From positions 11,451 to 75,450 of the forward strand of contig CAKTPQ010000003.1 of NCBI GenBank assembly GCA_934591745.1: a DNA stretch of 64,000 bases, in the 5' to 3' direction. The position numbers and the translations under genes were made by a program. The stretch's first letter is position 1. Each line of letters starts with the position of its first letter. Below the pieces are notes generated by a model that saw only the letters and a list, made by a program, of their open reading frames with translations, was not told the DNA's origin and made no database searches. The stretch comes from an uncultured Oscillospiraceae bacterium (lineage in GTDB: Bacteria; Bacillota; Clostridia; Oscillospirales; Oscillospiraceae). This document shows positions 55,913 to 63,937 of this stretch, one piece after another.

Positions 55913-57132
55913 TCCTGCGTCTGTATCCCTCCCAGCTCTGCGGCAGCGTATCGGTGCCGCCGTCCAAGAGCCTGCTCCACCGGGAGCTGATCTGCCGCCG
56001 TCTGGCCGGGCAGGCCACGCCCCTGCCGCCTCGGATCGCCGATGACATCCGGTACACAGCGGCGGCGCTGGAGCAGCTGGATGTCCCGGCACCCACAGTC
56101 TGCTGCGGCGACAGCGGCAGCACCCTCCGTTTTCTGCTGCCACTTTTCATGGCGCTGGGCAGGACAAATGCCGTGTTCACCGGCTCGCCACGGCTTTTGC
56201 AGCGGCCCATTCCCGCCGACCTGGGACTGCGCTCCATACCGGAGGGACTGACGCTGACCCGGTCCCTCCACAGCGGCACATGGACGCTGTCCGCCGCCGC
56301 CACCTCTCAGGTAGTCAGCGGCCTTTTGATGGCGCTGCCGCTGCTGCCGGAGCCGTCCGATATTATGTTAACTGACAAGCCGGTGTCCAGGCCATATCTG
56401 GACATGACCTGCCGCGTCCTCCGTCACCACGGCGTCATCGTGACCCGGACGGATGGCGGCTACCACATCGACGGCGGGCAGAGCTGCCGTCCCGCACCGC
56501 TGCTGACGGCGCCGGACTGGTCAGCGGCGGCGTTCTGGCTGGTGCTGGCCCGCGTGCAACAGCAGCGGCTTTGCGGCGCAGAGGGGCATATGCTCCGTGT
56601 GGAATTACATGAGGAAGTACAACATGAAGCCATCATGAATAAAAAAGGAATTCAACATGAAATTAGTCGGGCGGCACCGCTGCGCGATCTGCAGGGTGAT
56701 TCGATCATCCTGTCATATCTGGATGACCTGCCGCCATGCGTCGATGTGACTGATACCCCCGACCTGCTGATGCCGCTGGCGCTGTACGCCGCGCTGCAGC
56801 CCGGGCGCACCACCCGCTTCACCGGCTGCGGCTTTCTCCGGGGCAAGGAGAGCGACCGTCCCGCCGCCGTGGCCCATGTGCTGCATACGTTAGGAGCACA
56901 GGTGCGGGAGGAGGCGGAGAGCCTCGACATCACAGGTGTTTCGGAGCTGCGCGGCGGCTGCGTGGACAGCTTCGGCGACCACCGCATCGCCATGCTGGCG
57001 GGCTGCGCCGCCATGCTCTGCGGAAGCGGCAGTGTGACGCTGACCGGCGGGGAGCAGGTGGCGAAGTCCTACCCCGATTTTTGGAAGGATATGGAGGCTG
57101 TCGGCGGCAGGATGGAGGTGCTGGAGCCATGA
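55909..57132 (+). CDS. aroA: 3-Phosphoshikimate 1-carboxyvinyltransferase (EPSP synthase)
   Basis: A 407-residue enzyme that joins phosphoenolpyruvate to shikimate 3-phosphate. The start is ATG 55909, overlapping the aroB stop in ATGA. Substrate motifs are present: SVSVPPSKSLLHREL at the N terminus, CGDSGSTLRFLLPL near residue 65, and FGDHRIAM near the C terminus. The protein is a little short and lacks some of the usual loop in domain 2. Around residues 230-257 (56598-56680) there is an AT-rich coding stretch (ELHEEVQHEAIMNKKGIQHE) inside an otherwise very GC-rich gene. It keeps the frame but does not look like the family at that point. The downstream part (LRDLQGDS) resumes the family pattern, so the enzyme may tolerate the insertion. 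Confidence 0.93.
   Translation: MILRLYPSQLCGSVSVPPSKSLLHRELICRRLAGQATPLPPRIADDIRYTAAALEQLDVPAPTVCCGDSGSTLRFLLPLFMALGRTNAVFTGSPRLLQRPIPADLGLRSIPEGLTLTRSLHSGTWTLSAAATSQVVSGLLMALPLLPEPSDIMLTDKPVSRPYLDMTCRVLRHHGVIVTRTDGGYHIDGGQSCRPAPLLTAPDWSAAAFWLVLARVQQQRLCGAEGHMLRVELHEEVQHEAIMNKKGIQHEISRAAPLRDLQGDSIILSYLDDLPPCVDVTDTPDLLMPLALYAALQPGRTTRFTGCGFLRGKESDRPAAVAHVLHTLGAQVREEAESLDITGVSELRGGCVDSFGDHRIAMLAGCAAMLCGSGSVTLTGGEQVAKSYPDFWKDMEAVGGRMEVLEP
56598..56680 (+). repeat. AT-rich in-frame insert in aroA with repeated CATGA
   Basis: The stretch contains four CATGA pentamers, three of them preceded by A or C-rich spacers, and a run AATAAAAAAGG. Its base composition differs sharply from the flanking 65-70 percent GC coding sequence. 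The limits are estimated by eye. Confidence 0.5.
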
Positions 57133-58343
57133 TGGAATACACGATCTTCGGAGAATCCCACGGCCCCGCCGTGGGGGTGCTTATCCAGAATATTCCAGCC
57201 GGCCTGCCGGTGGACGATGGACTGATACACGCGGACCTGCTGCGGCGCAGGGCCTCCGGGGCTTTGGCCACCGGGCGGCATGAGCCGGACGAGGTGGAGT
57301 TTCTGGCCGGTGTCTATCAGGGGCATACCACCGGCGATGCACTGGTGGCGGTGCTGCGCAACCGGGATGTCCGCTCCGCTGACTATGCGGCTCTGAAGGA
57401 CACGCCGCGCCCCGGACATGCCGATTACGCCGCCTTCGTCCGTTCTGGTGGATACAACGACTACCGGGGCGGCGGGCGTTTCTCAGGACGGCTCACCGCG
57501 CCGCTGACTGTGGCAGGGAGCCTGGCAAAAACGTTCCTGCAGGCCCTGGACATCACCGTCAGGGCAGAGATATTGGACGAAGAAGGGCTGCGGCAGCGGG
57601 CTGCGGAGGCGCGGGAGAGCGGCGACAGCGTGGGCGGACAGATACGCTGCACCGCCACCGGCGTTCCTGCCGGGCTGGGCGGCCCCGACTGGCGGGATAC
57701 CGTGGAGTCGGAGATCAGCCGCCATGTGTTCGCCATTCCCGCCGTGAAGGCCATCGGCTTCGGAGACGGCGAGGGCTTCGCGGCGCTTCGTGGCAGTGAA
57801 GCCAACGACGCGCTGCGCACCGATGAAGGTACGGTCTTCACAGAGACCAACCATACCGGCGGGATCAACGGCGGCGTTACCAACGGCATGGATATCGTGT
57901 TCACCGTAACGTTCCGGCCTACGCCGTCCATCGCAAAGTCCCAAAAGACCGTGGATCTGGCACGGATGGCAAACACCACCGTCACCGTGGGCGGGCGGCA
58001 CGACAGCTGCGTGGCGCTGCGGGCGGCGCCGGTGGTGGAGGCTGCGGCGGCGCTGGCTATCTGCCGCCTGCTGCCCGCCGATGATGGTTCGCTGGCGGGA
58101 CTGCGGCGGCAGCTGGACGATGTGGACCAGCAGATGACCGCGCTGCTGGCCCGGCGGCTGGCGCTGGCCGGCGAGATCGGAAAAATCAAAGCGGCACAGG
58201 GCCTTCCGGTGCTGGACGAGCAGCGGGAGGCGGAGGTGCTGGCCCGGCGAGGCGACCTGCTGCCCCAGCGGCGGCAGCAGGTGGAACGGCTGTTCCGGCT
58301 GCTGATAGCTGAGAGCAGGGAGGAGCAGGAGCGCCATGGATGA
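57129..58343 (+). CDS. aroC: Chorismate synthase fused to chorismate mutase
   Basis: A 404-residue fusion. Residues 1 to about 315 are chorismate synthase, which uses reduced flavin to make chorismate from EPSP: GESHGPAVG at the N terminus, RRRASGALATGRHEPDEVEF, GGRFSGRLTAPLTVAGSLAK, and GRHDSCVALRAAPVVEAAAA near the end. Residues about 322-404 are a type II (AroQ-class) chorismate mutase helix bundle: LRRQLDDVDQQMTALLARRL and ALAGEIGKIKAAQ. This domain turns chorismate to prephenate for phenylalanine and tyrosine. The join commits the freshly made chorismate toward these amino acids. ATG 57129 overlaps the aroA stop; the alternative ATG 57132 is one codon later. The chorismate synthase half is a little shorter than the roughly 360 residues of a standalone enzyme. 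Confidence 0.93.
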   Translation: MMEYTIFGESHGPAVGVLIQNIPAGLPVDDGLIHADLLRRRASGALATGRHEPDEVEFLAGVYQGHTTGDALVAVLRNRDVRSADYAALKDTPRPGHADYAAFVRSGGYNDYRGGGRFSGRLTAPLTVAGSLAKTFLQALDITVRAEILDEEGLRQRAAEARESGDSVGGQIRCTATGVPAGLGGPDWRDTVESEISRHVFAIPAVKAIGFGDGEGFAALRGSEANDALRTDEGTVFTETNHTGGINGGVTNGMDIVFTVTFRPTPSIAKSQKTVDLARMANTTVTVGGRHDSCVALRAAPVVEAAAALAICRLLPADDGSLAGLRRQLDDVDQQMTALLARRLALAGEIGKIKAAQGLPVLDEQREAEVLARRGDLLPQRRQQVERLFRLLIAESREEQERHG

Positions 58344-58836
58344 CCTGATCCTCATCGGACTGCCCGCCAGCGGCAAGACCTCCGCGGGACGGGCGTTGGC
58401 CCGGCGGCTGAACATGCCCTTTTACGACTGCGATGAGGCCATAGAGGCCGCGCAGGGGCGACCCATTTCCGCCATATTTGCCCAGCATGGCGAGACGTTC
58501 TTCCGGGACGCGGAGAGCCGGATGCTGGAGGAGCTGTGCCGCCGGGAACGGTGTGTCATTGCCACCGGCGGTGGTGCGGTGCTGCGGGAGGAGAACCGCC
58601 TGCTGCTGCGCCGCAGCGGCACCGTGTTCTGGCTGGACAGACCTCTTGAAGATATTATGTCTACCAATTTTCAAGAGGGGCGGCCACTGCTGACAGAGGG
58701 GCGGGACGCACTGCAGCGGTTGGCGGCGGCGCGGCGGGCACTGTATGCAGCCTGCGCCCACCACTGCATCCCGGAACCTCTGCTGAACAGGGCTGTTGCG
58801 GACATTGAGAACATCTGGAGAGGAGAAAATGTATGA
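58336..58836 (+). CDS. aroK: Shikimate kinase
   Basis: A 166-residue kinase that makes shikimate 3-phosphate. Walker A is GLPASGKTSAG at residues 8-18, the shikimate-binding Asp lies in FYDCDEAIE, and GGGAVLREENRLLL carries the second substrate motif. The lid region contains RPLLTEGRD. The ATG at 58336 lies within the end of aroC (8-base overlap) and follows GGGAGGAGCAGGAG. Length and motifs are standard. Confidence 0.96.
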   Translation: MDDLILIGLPASGKTSAGRALARRLNMPFYDCDEAIEAAQGRPISAIFAQHGETFFRDAESRMLEELCRRERCVIATGGGAVLREENRLLLRRSGTVFWLDRPLEDIMSTNFQEGRPLLTEGRDALQRLAAARRALYAACAHHCIPEPLLNRAVADIENIWRGENV

Positions 58837-59318
58837 AGCTGCTGATCCTGAACGGGCCGAATCTCAACCTGCTCGGCTCCCGGGAGCCGGATATTTATGG
58901 CAGAGAGAGCTATGACACGTTATGTCAACAAATCTATCAGCATGCCGGGGCCATCGGCTGCACGGCGGAGGTGTTCCAGAGCAACCACGAGGGGACGCTC
59001 ATCGACGCCATTCAGGCGGCGCAGGCGGGGTACAGCGGCATCGTTATCAATCCCGGCGCCTACGCCCACTACAGCTATGCCATCTATGACGCGCTGCGGG
59101 CGGTGGATGTGCCGGCGGTGGAGGTCCACATCTCCGACATCACGGCGCGGGAACCGTTCCGGGCGGTGTCCGTTACGGCGCCGGCCTGCGTCAGGACCAT
59201 CTGCGGCCACGGGCTGCGGGGATATCTGGAGGCCATGGACTATCTGAAAGCGACCGCCTCTGACCGGGGCGAGGGGGCCGTGCCCCACGCGGGCTGCGGC
59301 GGCGGGGCCTGCGTATGA
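58833..59318 (+). CDS. aroQ: 3-Dehydroquinate dehydratase, type II
   Basis: A 161-residue type II dehydroquinase, which forms dodecamers and removes water from 3-dehydroquinate by an enolate route. The motif LNGPNLNLLGSREPDIYG holds the catalytic Arg and Tyr, INPGAYAHYSYAI supports the active-site loop, and VEVHISD carries the His. It starts in an ATGA overlap with aroK. The C terminus has a short Gly/Cys-rich extension (HAGCGGGACV) not needed by the family. Confidence 0.95.
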   Translation: MKLLILNGPNLNLLGSREPDIYGRESYDTLCQQIYQHAGAIGCTAEVFQSNHEGTLIDAIQAAQAGYSGIVINPGAYAHYSYAIYDALRAVDVPAVEVHISDITAREPFRAVSVTAPACVRTICGHGLRGYLEAMDYLKATASDRGEGAVPHAGCGGGACV

Positions 59319-60142
59319 GGCAGCTATACGTCATCGGCGACCCGGTGGCCCACAGCCTGTCGCCGCTGATCCATCGGGCCATGATCCGGCAGACCGGGAC
59401 GGCGTACCGCTACGACGTGCGGACGGTGCGGCCCGGCGAGCTGGCGGCGTTCATGGCATGGGCCAAGGGCGGCGGGTGTGCCGGGTGCAACGTGACCATG
59501 CCGCTGAAGGAGGCCATCGTGCCGCTGCTGGACGAGGTGGACAACGGAGCAGCGGCCTGCGGTGCGGTGAACACTGTATGCTTCCGGGAGGGACGGGCCA
59601 TCGGCCACAACACCGACGGCGCCGGTTTCCTGGACAGTCTGGCCGGGAACAGATTCGATCCCCAAGGGCAGAGAGTGCTGCTGCTGGGCGCGGGAGGCGC
59701 GGCCACAGCGGTGTGCCATGCGCTGGCACAGGCCAGTGCGGCCCGTATCGCCGTGTGCGACCGCAGTATCGGCCGGGCGGAGACGCTGGCGGCGCGGTAT
59801 CCCGGCCGCGCCGTGGCAGGTGGGCTGGATGAACTGGTGCGGTACGCGGCGGAGAGCCGGTTGGTGGTCAACGCTACATCCCTGGGGATGGCGGGCTGCG
59901 CGGCGTTCGGCGACCTGTCGTTTCTGCGGGCGGCGCCAGAGGACGCGGTGGTGTATGACCTGGTGTACCACCCACGGCGGACGGCGCTGCTGGAGGCGGC
60001 GTCCGGGCTGGGGCTGCGGACGGTGGGCGGCATCGACCTGCTGATCCGGCAGGCGGTGCGGGCGTTTGTGCTGTTTACCGGTGAAAAGCCGGACACGGAG
60101 ACACTGTACACGGTGCTGCGGGAGCCGCTGGGACTAAAATAG
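59315..60142 (+). CDS. aroE: Shikimate dehydrogenase
   Basis: A 275-residue NADP-dependent reductase that makes shikimate from 3-dehydroshikimate. Substrate-binding SLSPLIHRAM is near residue 15, the catalytic Lys lies in NVTMPLKEAI, and the Asp in NTDGAGFLDS. The Rossmann motif GAGGAATAVCHALA follows near residue 126. The start overlaps the aroQ stop (ATGA). It is the last gene of the operon and is followed by a strong bidirectional terminator. Gene order (aroB-A-C-K-Q-E) covers DAHP to chorismate and on to prephenate, so the operon can run the whole pathway after the first step. Confidence 0.96.
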   Translation: MRQLYVIGDPVAHSLSPLIHRAMIRQTGTAYRYDVRTVRPGELAAFMAWAKGGGCAGCNVTMPLKEAIVPLLDEVDNGAAACGAVNTVCFREGRAIGHNTDGAGFLDSLAGNRFDPQGQRVLLLGAGGAATAVCHALAQASAARIAVCDRSIGRAETLAARYPGRAVAGGLDELVRYAAESRLVVNATSLGMAGCAAFGDLSFLRAAPEDAVVYDLVYHPRRTALLEAASGLGLRTVGGIDLLIRQAVRAFVLFTGEKPDTETLYTVLREPLGLK

Positions 60143-60145
60143 GTT

Positions 60146-60183
60146 GACATAAAAAAGACGGCCCATGCTGTCTTTTTTTATGT
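60146..60183. terminator. Terminator of the shikimate operon
   Basis: AAAAAAGACGGC and GCTGTCTTTTTTT form a stem flanked by A- and T-runs, so it can act on both strands; it begins four bases past the aroE stop. Confidence 0.9.
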
Positions 60184-60250
60184 CTGTTGGTTGCTGGGAG
60201 AGGGATATTCCGCGCCCCCGTGCAGCGTGATGTGCGGAACGCGGGCGGAG

Positions 60251-60286
60251 CGCAAAAAAAGAGAGACGCAAGAGCGTCTCTCTTTT
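60251..60286 (-). terminator. Terminator of rplJ-rplL
   Basis: AGAGAGACGC and CGTCTCTCTTTT pair around a 5-base loop. On the minus strand the stem is followed by a run of T residues, 34 bases beyond the rplL stop. Confidence 0.9.
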
Positions 60287-60319
60287 CTACGTAACAACGT
60301 CTATCGCTTTGTAAGGAAC

Positions 60320-60691
60320 TTACTTCAGCTCGACCTTGCCGCCGGCCTCCTCGACCTGCTTCTTCATAGCCTCGGCATCGTCCTTGGACAGGGCTTCCTT
60401 CAGGGTGTGGGGCACGCCCTCGACGGCAGCCTTGGCCTCGGCCAGACCCAGACCGGAGATCTCGCGGACGACCTTGATGACCTTGATCTTCTGGGCGGCA
60501 TCGAAACCGGTCAGGACCACGTCGAACTCGGTCTTCTCCTCAGCGGCGGGAGCAGCAGCGCCGGCAGCGGGAGCAGCCATGGCAGCGGCGGAAACGCCGA
60601 ACTCCTCCTCCAGAGCGTGCACCAGCTCGGACAGCTCCAGAACGGTCAAACCCTTGATCTCTTCGATCATAGCAGTAATCTTCTCAGACAT
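60320..60691 (-). CDS. rplL: Ribosomal protein L7/L12
   Basis: A 123-residue stalk protein. The N-terminal dimerisation part ([20 protein letters not shown]), an Ala/Pro-rich hinge ([14 protein letters not shown]) and the C-terminal factor-binding domain ([20 protein letters not shown], then [15 protein letters not shown]) are all present. It lies 75 bases after rplJ in the same transcript and recruits elongation factors to the 50S subunit in several copies. Confidence 0.98.
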   Translation of the reverse strand: MSEKITAMIEEIKGLTVLELSELVHALEEEFGVSAAAMAAPAAGAAAPAAEEKTEFDVVLTGFDAAQKIKVIKVVREISGLGLAEAKAAVEGVPHTLKEALSKDDAEAMKKQVEEAGGKVELK

Positions 60692-60766
60692 TGTGATAGC
60701 CTCCTATTTGTAAGATTTTTGTTGAATGGTTGCGGGCCTGCCGCCCGCGGGGGTCAGGGGGCCGAT

Positions 60767-61276
60767 TTACTCGGCAGCAGCGCCGTTCTTCTCGGCGATC
60801 TGCTTCAGCACGCAAGCCAGGCCGGAAATGGGAGCCAGCATGGTACCCAGGACCTGCGCCTGCAGCACGGGCAGCGCGGGGATGGAAGCCAGAGCATTGA
60901 CAGTCTCCATGGAGACGACCTTGCCGTCCATGAAGCCGCCCTTGATCTCGAACTTATCCTTCAGCTTCTTGGCGTAATCCGCGATCACGCGTGCGGGGGC
61001 GACGGGATCATCAGCGCAGATAGCCAGAGAAGTGGTACCGTTGAGCTGATCGTCCAGTTCGTTCAGACCGCAGTTGTTGAAAGCGAAACGCAGCAGGGTG
61101 TTCTTGATGACAGCGTACTCAATGTTGTTCTTGCGGCACTCAGCGCGCAGAGCGGTATCCTCTGCCACGGTGATGCCCTTGTAATCAACGATGACGCCGG
61201 CGGCTGCGTTCTGCAGCTTGTCGGTCAGCGCCGCCACGATCGCCTGCTTTTCAGACAGAACCTTTGCGTTGGGCAT
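60767..61276 (-). CDS. rplJ: Ribosomal protein L10
   Basis: A 169-residue protein that anchors the L7/L12 stalk dimers to 23S rRNA. N-terminal MPNAKVLSEKQAIVAALTDK and the central AECRKNNIEYAVIKNTLLRF are typical. The C-terminal helix that binds L12 is shorter than in E. coli but of usual Firmicutes length. It has its own promoter and the L10 leader upstream, so L10 (with L12) can repress its own mRNA. Confidence 0.97.
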   Translation of the reverse strand: MPNAKVLSEKQAIVAALTDKLQNAAAGVIVDYKGITVAEDTALRAECRKNNIEYAVIKNTLLRFAFNNCGLNELDDQLNGTTSLAICADDPVAPARVIADYAKKLKDKFEIKGGFMDGKVVSMETVNALASIPALPVLQAQVLGTMLAPISGLACVLKQIAEKNGAAAE

Positions 61277-61289
61277 TCTTTGTTTTCAC

Positions 61290-61432
61290 CTCCGTCAGAA
61301 TTGTCGGTGCGTTCAAAAAAGGAAACCGTCCCCATGCCAAAGGACATGAGGACGGTAAAAGCAATCATTACGATGTGCCATCCTCGGCAGGACTTACGGC
61401 CTTGCGGCCACCTGCTGTCTTTGGAACGCAAC
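61290..61432 (-). promoter_or_regulatory. L10 leader (autoregulatory mRNA element)
   Basis: On the minus strand the leader carries GCAGGTGGCCGC and, after a small loop, GTCCTGCCGAGG, the conserved kink-turn-bearing element bound by L10-L12. It is followed by ACCGTCCTCATG...CATGGGGACGGT and TTTCCTTTTTT, a terminator-like hairpin just before the rplJ ribosome binding site. The arrangement is that of the Firmicutes L10 leader family. Confidence 0.9.
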
Positions 61433-61436
61433 CAAT

Positions 61437-61465
61437 ATTATACCAATGGCATGACAGCTTGTCAA
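61437..61465 (-). promoter_or_regulatory. Promoter of rplJ-rplL
   Basis: Consensus TTGACA (61460-61465), 17 bases, TATAAT (61437-61442) on the minus strand. It begins about 20 bases after the rplA stop with no terminator between, so read-through from upstream is possible. Confidence 0.9.
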
Positions 61466-61483
61466 GCCAAAGATATCAGGTTT

Positions 61484-62176
61484 TTACAGCTGCTTGTTGG
61501 CGTTCATCTTCACGCCGGGGCCCATGGTGGAAGCGGCCACGCAGGACTTGATATACTGGCCCTTGGCGGCGGCGGGCTTGGCCTTGATGATGGCGCCCAG
61601 CAGAGCGGAGTAGTTCTCGAACAGCTTATCAGCGCCGAAGGAGACCTTGCCGATGGGGCAGTGGATGATGTTGGTCTTGTCCAGACGGTACTCGACCTTA
61701 CCGGCCTTGGCCTCCTGGACGGCCTTGGCGGCGTCAGGGGTCACGGTGCCGGACTTGGGGGAGGGCATCAGGCCCTTGGGGCCCAGGACCTTACCCAGAC
61801 GGCCGACGACACCCATCATGTCGGGGGTGGCGACGACGACGTCGAAGTCGAACCAGTTCTCCTTCTGGATCTTCTCCACCAGATCCATCTCGCCCACATA
61901 GTCGGCGCCGGCGGCCTTGGCAGCCTCGGCCTTGTCGCCCTTGGCGAACACCAGAACGCGGACGGACTTACCGGTACCGTTGGGCAGCACGATGGCGCCG
62001 CGGACCTGCTGGTCGGCGTGACGGGAGTCAACGCCCAGCTTGACGTGGAGCTCGACAGTCTCGTCGAACTTGGCGCTGGCGGTCTTGCAGATCAGCTCCA
62101 GACCCTCCTTGGGGTCATACAGCATAGCCTTGTCGATCTGCTTGGCGCTTTCCTGATATTTCTTACCTCTAAACAT
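61484..62176 (-). CDS. rplA: Ribosomal protein L1
   Basis: A 230-residue protein of the L1 stalk. The start is the ATG at 62176 after AAGGAGGGTG, not the upstream in-frame ATG at 62209, which lies in the end of rplK. The signature [20 protein letters not shown] and [20 protein letters not shown] are present. It also represses the rplK-rplA mRNA in many bacteria. Confidence 0.97.
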   Translation of the reverse strand: MFRGKKYQESAKQIDKAMLYDPKEGLELICKTASAKFDETVELHVKLGVDSRHADQQVRGAIVLPNGTGKSVRVLVFAKGDKAEAAKAAGADYVGEMDLVEKIQKENWFDFDVVVATPDMMGVVGRLGKVLGPKGLMPSPKSGTVTPDAAKAVQEAKAGKVEYRLDKTNIIHCPIGKVSFGADKLFENYSALLGAIIKAKPAAAKGQYIKSCVAASTMGPGVKMNANKQL

Positions 62177-62189
62177 CGTTACACCCTCC

Positions 62190-62615
62190 TTACTCGCCGA
62201 CGACAACACCCATGGAGCGGGCGGTACCGGCGATCATGCTCATGGCTGCCTCCAGAGACGCGGCGTTCAGGTCGCGCATCTTCAGCTCGGCGATCTTCTG
62301 GATGGAGGCCTTGGAGATGGTAGCGACCTTTTCCTTGTTGGGAACGCCGGAACCGGACTCAATGTTGCACTCCTTCTTGATCAGGACGGCAGCGGGAGGG
62401 GTCTTGGTGATGAAGCTGAAAGAGCGGTCGGCATAGACGGTGATGACCACGGGGATGATCAGGCCCATGTCGTTCTTGGTGCGCTCGTTAAACTCCTTGG
62501 TGAACGCGGCAATATTGATGCCGTGCTGGCCCAGAGCGGGGCCAACGGGGGGTGCGGGAGTTGCTTTGCCCGCGGGGATCTGCAGTTTGACGTATCCAAC
62601 TACTTTCTGTGCCAT
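62190..62615 (-). CDS. rplK: Ribosomal protein L11
   Basis: A 141-residue protein of the GTPase-associated region. The N-terminal Pro-rich signature [20 protein letters not shown] and C-terminal [20 protein letters not shown] are standard. The ATG at 62615 follows GAAGGAGGTG. It precedes rplA by 13 bases. Confidence 0.98.
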   Translation of the reverse strand: MAQKVVGYVKLQIPAGKATPAPPVGPALGQHGINIAAFTKEFNERTKNDMGLIIPVVITVYADRSFSFITKTPPAAVLIKKECNIESGSGVPNKEKVATISKASIQKIAELKMRDLNAASLEAAMSMIAGTARSMGVVVGE

Positions 62616-62745
62616 TTGTAGGCACCTCCTTCAATAAGATGTGGTAGCGGCCGGCCTGTACCGGAACCGCTCTTGGCGAGATGACGCGCATCTCTCCCAC
62701 TTGCGCCGGAGTCGTACTGCTCCGGCCTGTACGGACATGCCGTAC
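62616..62745 (-). promoter_or_regulatory. Structured nusG-rplK intergenic region
   Basis: Four possible hairpins lie in this 130-base gap on the minus strand: GTACGG...CCGTAC, GCCGGAG...CTCCGGC, GAGATG...CATCTC and AGCGG...CCGCT. There is no clear promoter or T-run. It probably contains the regulatory leader of rplK-rplA (L1 or L11 target) rather than a terminator. Confidence 0.5.
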
Positions 62746-63273
62746 TCAGTTGCTGCCGACCTCCACCTGGTCCAGCTCCAGATCCACCGGCGTTTCACGG
62801 CCGAACATGGAGACGACGACGCGGACCTTGTTCTTGTCCGGTTCGATCTCCTCCACCGTGCCGGTAAAGCTGGCGAGGGGGCCTTCGGTGATGCGGACGG
62901 TATCGCCCACATGGTACAGCACAACGATCTCGCGCTTTTCCATGCCCAGAGCGGCTACCTCGTCCTCGGTCAGGGGGATCGCCTTGTTGGCCTCACCCAC
63001 GAAGCCCGTGACGCCGCGGATATTGCGGATCAGGTGCCACGTGTCGTCGGTCATGACCATTTTGATGAGAACATAGCCGGGGAAGACTTTGCGCTGGATC
63101 TCCTTGGCAACACCGGACTCAGTGATCTCCGTGACCGTCTCCAGAGGGATCTCGATCTGGAACACCATGTCCTCCATGCCGCGGTTCACCACGGACTTTT
63201 CGATGGCGGCCTTCACCGCGTTCTCATAGCCGGAATAGGTATGGGCTACATACCACTTCGCGTTATCAGCCAT
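62746..63273 (-). CDS. nusG: Transcription termination/antitermination factor NusG
   Basis: A 175-residue protein with the NGN domain ([20 protein letters not shown] at the start, [20 protein letters not shown] near residue 65) and a C-terminal KOW domain ([20 protein letters not shown]). It contacts RNA polymerase and, through KOW, other factors. It follows secE by 10 bases. Confidence 0.98.
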   Translation of the reverse strand: MADNAKWYVAHTYSGYENAVKAAIEKSVVNRGMEDMVFQIEIPLETVTEITESGVAKEIQRKVFPGYVLIKMVMTDDTWHLIRNIRGVTGFVGEANKAIPLTEDEVAALGMEKREIVVLYHVGDTVRITEGPLASFTGTVEEIEPDKNKVRVVVSMFGRETPVDLELDQVEVGSN

Positions 63274-63283
63274 GCCGGTATCC

Positions 63284-63496
63284 TCAGGCGAACAGGCCGA
63301 TCAGAGTGTTCACCGCCAGAACGCTGACTGCATCAAAGATCCAGATGCAGGCGCCCACCAGCAGGGAGCACAGAATCACGGTGCCCGTGTTCTTCATGGT
63401 GGTCTTGCCGTCAGGCCATACGACCTTCTTCAGCTCGCTTCTCATTTCGCGGAACCACTTGCCGTGGTCCTTCTTGACCTTCTTTTCTTCAGCCAT
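63284..63496 (-). CDS. secE: Preprotein translocase subunit SecE
   Basis: A 70-residue single-span membrane protein. The amphipathic segment WFREMRSELKKVVWPD is the SecE signature, followed by TMKNTGTVILCSLLVGACIW and the rest of the one membrane helix. It clamps SecY in the translocon, through which the surface proteins of this window would be exported. Confidence 0.96.
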   Translation of the reverse strand: MAEEKKVKKDHGKWFREMRSELKKVVWPDGKTTMKNTGTVILCSLLVGACIWIFDAVSVLAVNTLIGLFA

Positions 63497-63513
63497 AACG
63501 ATTCTCCTTCCGG

Positions 63514-63663
63514 TTACTTCGTCTCAGTGTGGACGGTGTGCTTTCTGCAGAAGGGGCAATACTTGTTCAGCTCAAGCTTGTCAGGGGTATTCTTCTTGTT
63601 CTTCATCGTGTTGTAGTTTCTCTGCTTGCACTCATTGCATCTCAGGGTGATCTTCACGCGCAT
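63514..63663 (-). CDS. rpmG: Ribosomal protein L33
   Basis: A 49-residue protein starting at the ATG at 63663 after GGAGGTG. It keeps both zinc-ribbon pairs, CNEC and CPFC, so it is the zinc-binding (C+) form. It opens the rpmG-secE-nusG-rplK-rplA transcript. The longer frame that starts upstream overlaps the promoter and is not used. Confidence 0.96.
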   Translation of the reverse strand: MRVKITLRCNECKQRNYNTMKNKKNTPDKLELNKYCPFCRKHTVHTETK

Positions 63664-63793
63664 TAACGGCACCTCCTTATTAGATTCAGTCCGCGTCCGC
63701 GGACCATTTGCCTCCCTGCCGAGTGGCCGTCCTCCTCCACGCCCGAAGCGAAAAAGCGCGCAAAAAGAAAGCACCCACTCACAGGTAATGCCC

Positions 63794-63822
63794 AGTATAG
63801 CACGGTTTGCGGGGGAGGTCAA
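63794..63822 (-). promoter_or_regulatory. Promoter of rpmG-secE-nusG
   Basis: On the minus strand TTGACC (63817-63822), 17 bases, TATACT (63794-63799). It lies about 130 bases ahead of rpmG. Confidence 0.75.
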
Positions 63823-63874
63823 CCTGTTTTTTGGAAAAAATCCCGCTTTTTCGGGGACTTTTCGGCTTTTCCCG

Positions 63875-63903
63875 TTGCAGACAGCGGCATTTTTGTGTAT
63901 GAT
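63875..63903 (+). promoter_or_regulatory. Promoter of ruvX
   Basis: TTGCAG (63875-63880), 17 bases, TATGAT (63898-63903), 35 bases ahead of the start codon and divergent from the rpmG promoter. Confidence 0.7.
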
Positions 63904-63937
63904 AGTCCCACTGAACGGAAAGCGCAGGTGCATTTGC

